Shown piece by piece: positions 46,002 to 47,723 of a stretch of DNA of 47,723 nucleotides. The stretch covers positions 1 to 47,723 of the forward strand of contig PMEM01000012.1 of assembly GCA_003155795.1 (NCBI GenBank), read 5' to 3'. The position numbers and the translations under genes were made by a program. The DNA comes from Gemmatimonadota bacterium. GTDB taxonomy: Bacteria > Gemmatimonadota > Gemmatimonadetes > Gemmatimonadales > Gemmatimonadaceae. The notes beneath the pieces are model-generated. The model did no database searches. It was not told where the DNA came from and worked only from the letters and a program-made list of their open reading frames with translations. How positions within the stretch are numbered: position 1 is the first letter of the stretch; each line of letters starts with the position of its first letter.

Positions 46002-46859
46002 ATGCGCAGCGTCGGTGCAGTAATTCCGCTCGTAGCCGGAATCGCAATTGCAACACTTAACGTGTACCATCCTGCAGTCCCGATTGCGCCGAAGACGGTG
46101 GCAGCGCCGCCGGTAAATCATACTCTGGTACTGACCGCCCACGACTACGCGTTCAGCGGGCTGCCCACACGCGTGTCGGCGGGTTGGGTCACGGTCCGGA
46201 TGATCAATGCTGGCAAGGAGCTGCACATGTTCGCCAGCGTGAGCGTGCCGGCGGGGATGACAACCGCAAGCCTGCTCGATTCGCTCCTGAGGGGGAACAG
46301 CACGAAGGATCTCACAGAGTGGGGTGGCCCGAACGCAGTCGCACCAGGTGATACGGCAACGGTCACGATGTTCCTTCCAGCAGGCAAGTACGCGGTAGGC
46401 TGTTTCGTCGATAGCCCGGATGGCAAGACGCATTTCATGAAGGGAATGATGGGATCATTCGAAGTGGTCGCATCGACAGACAAAGGTGTGCCGCCAGTCA
46501 GCGACAGGACCGCGCTGCTCTCCACTTATGCCATCGCTATGGATGGTGCTGCACTTACGAAAGGGAGCCACGTGATTGCCGTACGCAATACTACGAAAGC
46601 CACGCACGACTTGCTGGTCCTCAAAGTGCTCCCCGGTCACACGGCGGCGCAGGCGTTCAAGTGGTTGGAAAATCCGTACATCGGGAGTCCGGCGGCGGTG
46701 CCGATAGGTGGCACGACGGGAATTCATCTCGATGAAACGACTTACGTGCAGGCTCGGTTCACGCCAGGGACTTACATCCTCGTTTGCATGATGTCGACCA
46801 ACCACAAACGCCATTTCATGCTCGGCATGAAAAAGGTGATTACTGTATCGGCGACTTAG
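46002..46859 (+). CDS. Tandem cupredoxin-like exported protein
   Basis: The 285-residue protein has an N-terminal signal or anchor and two cupredoxin-like repeats. Repeat one has H75 (KELHMFAS), C134 (YAVGCF), H144 and M149 (KTHFMKGM). Repeat two has H202 (KATHDLLV), C262 (YILVCM), H271 and M276 (KRHFMLGM). The His...Cys...His...Met order is that of type 1 copper sites. Redox or copper-carrier work in the periplasm is inferred. AAGAGGA precedes ATG 46002. It follows the CHRD-like gene by 200 bp that hold no gene. Confidence 0.72.
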   Translation: MRSVGAVIPLVAGIAIATLNVYHPAVPIAPKTVAAPPVNHTLVLTAHDYAFSGLPTRVSAGWVTVRMINAGKELHMFASVSVPAGMTTASLLDSLLRGNSTKDLTEWGGPNAVAPGDTATVTMFLPAGKYAVGCFVDSPDGKTHFMKGMMGSFEVVASTDKGVPPVSDRTALLSTYAIAMDGAALTKGSHVIAVRNTTKATHDLLVLKVLPGHTAAQAFKWLENPYIGSPAAVPIGGTTGIHLDETTYVQARFTPGTYILVCMMSTNHKRHFMLGMKKVITVSAT

Positions 46860-46901
46860 GCGTGCGGGTTGGTATCCCGCGTGGCCATTTGGATCCGAGT
46901 C

Positions 46902-47666
46902 TCAGCGGTGCTGTGGCGCTTGGAGAAGTCGTACCTCGAACATCACGGGCCAGCGTTTTCCGGTGAGAAGAAGTTGCTTGCCATCTGGAGCCAGTGCTAT
47001 CCCGTTCATGACTTCTGCGTACGGCGGACGGTCGCGGTACAGGTCGGAAAAGTCGATTGTCTGACGTACGTTACCAGTCTCTGGATCGATCCGCAGCACC
47101 CAGTTCGATTCATACACATTGGCCAGGACGTCTCCGTTCATGTACTCCAGTTCGTTGAGCTGGTAGAGAGGCGCCCCATGATCGCGCACGTGAACGATTC
47201 GCTCGACTTTGAATGTTTCGGGTGAGAGAAAGCGCAGGGAATCGGATCCATCGCTCATGATGAGCGATTTGCCGTCCGTCGCGAGTCCCCAGCCTTGTCC
47301 CGGATAGTTGAACGAATCACGTGGAGCGAGTGTGACAGCATCGTAGGTGTAGGCAACACCAGCTTTCCATGTGAGCTGATACAGGAGTCCGTTGAGGAGT
47401 GCGAGACCTTCGCCAAATCGATCAGCGGCCAGCGGTCTCGACGCCAGAACTCTCCCCGACTTGAGATCGACCCGACGCACATCGGATTGGCCATTCAGGC
47501 CAGTGCTCTCGAACAGAACTCCGTCGGCCCAGAGGAGACCCTGTGTGTAGGCCGACGAATCGTGCGGAAACTGCGCGGTTACTTCGTATGCCGGCGTGGT
47601 ATCGCCGGCTGCTCGGCTGCACGCCGATCCCAAGAGTGCGACGGCGCAGATCAGCAGAAACAGCAT
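46902..47666 (-). CDS. Glutaminyl-peptide cyclotransferase-like lipoprotein
   Basis: The 254-residue protein has a lipoprotein signal (LLICAVALLGSAC) and the plant/bacterial glutamine-cyclase five-blade propeller pattern: FPHDSSAYTQGLLW, ESTGLNGQSDVRRVDLKSG, FGEGLALLNGLLYQLTWK, GQGWGLATDGKSLIMSDGSD and LNELEYMNGDVLANVYESN. It forms N-terminal pyroglutamate on peptides. ATG 47666 is used. It is convergent with the cupredoxin gene, with a small GCGGG-N7-CCCGC hairpin (46864-46880) between the stops. Confidence 0.9.
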   Translation of the reverse strand: MLFLLICAVALLGSACSRAAGDTTPAYEVTAQFPHDSSAYTQGLLWADGVLFESTGLNGQSDVRRVDLKSGRVLASRPLAADRFGEGLALLNGLLYQLTWKAGVAYTYDAVTLAPRDSFNYPGQGWGLATDGKSLIMSDGSDSLRFLSPETFKVERIVHVRDHGAPLYQLNELEYMNGDVLANVYESNWVLRIDPETGNVRQTIDFSDLYRDRPPYAEVMNGIALAPDGKQLLLTGKRWPVMFEVRLLQAPQHR

Positions 47667-47723
47667 CGCCGCGCGAGGCTTGTCAGCATGGTCGACGACT
47701 CGTCCATGGATCCCGACCTTCGG

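Overview
The window looks like chromosome from a Gram-negative soil-type bacterium, most likely Gemmatimonadota or a close relative. This is an inference from gene content: two very long ADOP-type FtsX/MacB permeases, a PadR regulator beside an ABC ATPase, a DUF305/LVIVD pair, a GDCCVxC protein, a kdp operon with an OmpL-like porin, and a TolC/RND system. No rRNA, tRNA, CRISPR array, integrase or intact transposase was seen.

Layout. 1-815: HigBA-type toxin-antitoxin module under a palindromic operator, closed by a perfect 52-bp palindrome. 817-7498: secreted or envelope proteins (DUF305, LVIVD repeat protein, M20 peptidase, esterase-like hydrolase), a small Cys-rich GDCCVxC protein and an SRPBCC protein. 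7578-15152: an ABC ATPase/PadR/ADOP permease operon with a 28-bp palindromic operator, a frameshifted DUF4097 gene and a second, orphan ADOP permease. 15276-17911: prfC (release factor 3), preceded on its 3' side by a VapBC-type module; beyond that lies a second, diverged but in-frame copy of the last 32 codons of prfC, so the module sits between two prfC 3' ends. 18342-24165: copper handling (CopB-type P-ATPase, CopC-CopD fusion, Met/His-rich outer-membrane barrel, Cys/His-rich small protein). 24204-25385: an F420-type NADP oxidoreductase and a 5'-truncated SDR pseudogene.

25586-36382 is a full potassium (Kdp) locus with an unusual layout. kdpE and a sensor kinase that matches only the C-terminal half of KdpD come first. 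Helically phased TTTAAC repeats follow, then two small membrane-protein genes, kdpF, kdpA, kdpB, kdpC, a porin, and last the N-terminal half of KdpD fused to what reads as a degenerate histidine kinase lacking its catalytic His and Asn.

37162-44991 is a TetR-TolC-adaptor-RND efflux operon, translationally coupled to a CDF metal transporter; the RND pump carries two extra hydrophobic segments. 45179-47666 holds a CHRD-like protein with an EF-hand loop, a tandem-cupredoxin protein and a glutaminyl-peptide cyclotransferase. Overall the window is rich in metal homeostasis and envelope transport, with several small, self-contained regulatory elements visible as palindromes or phased repeats.
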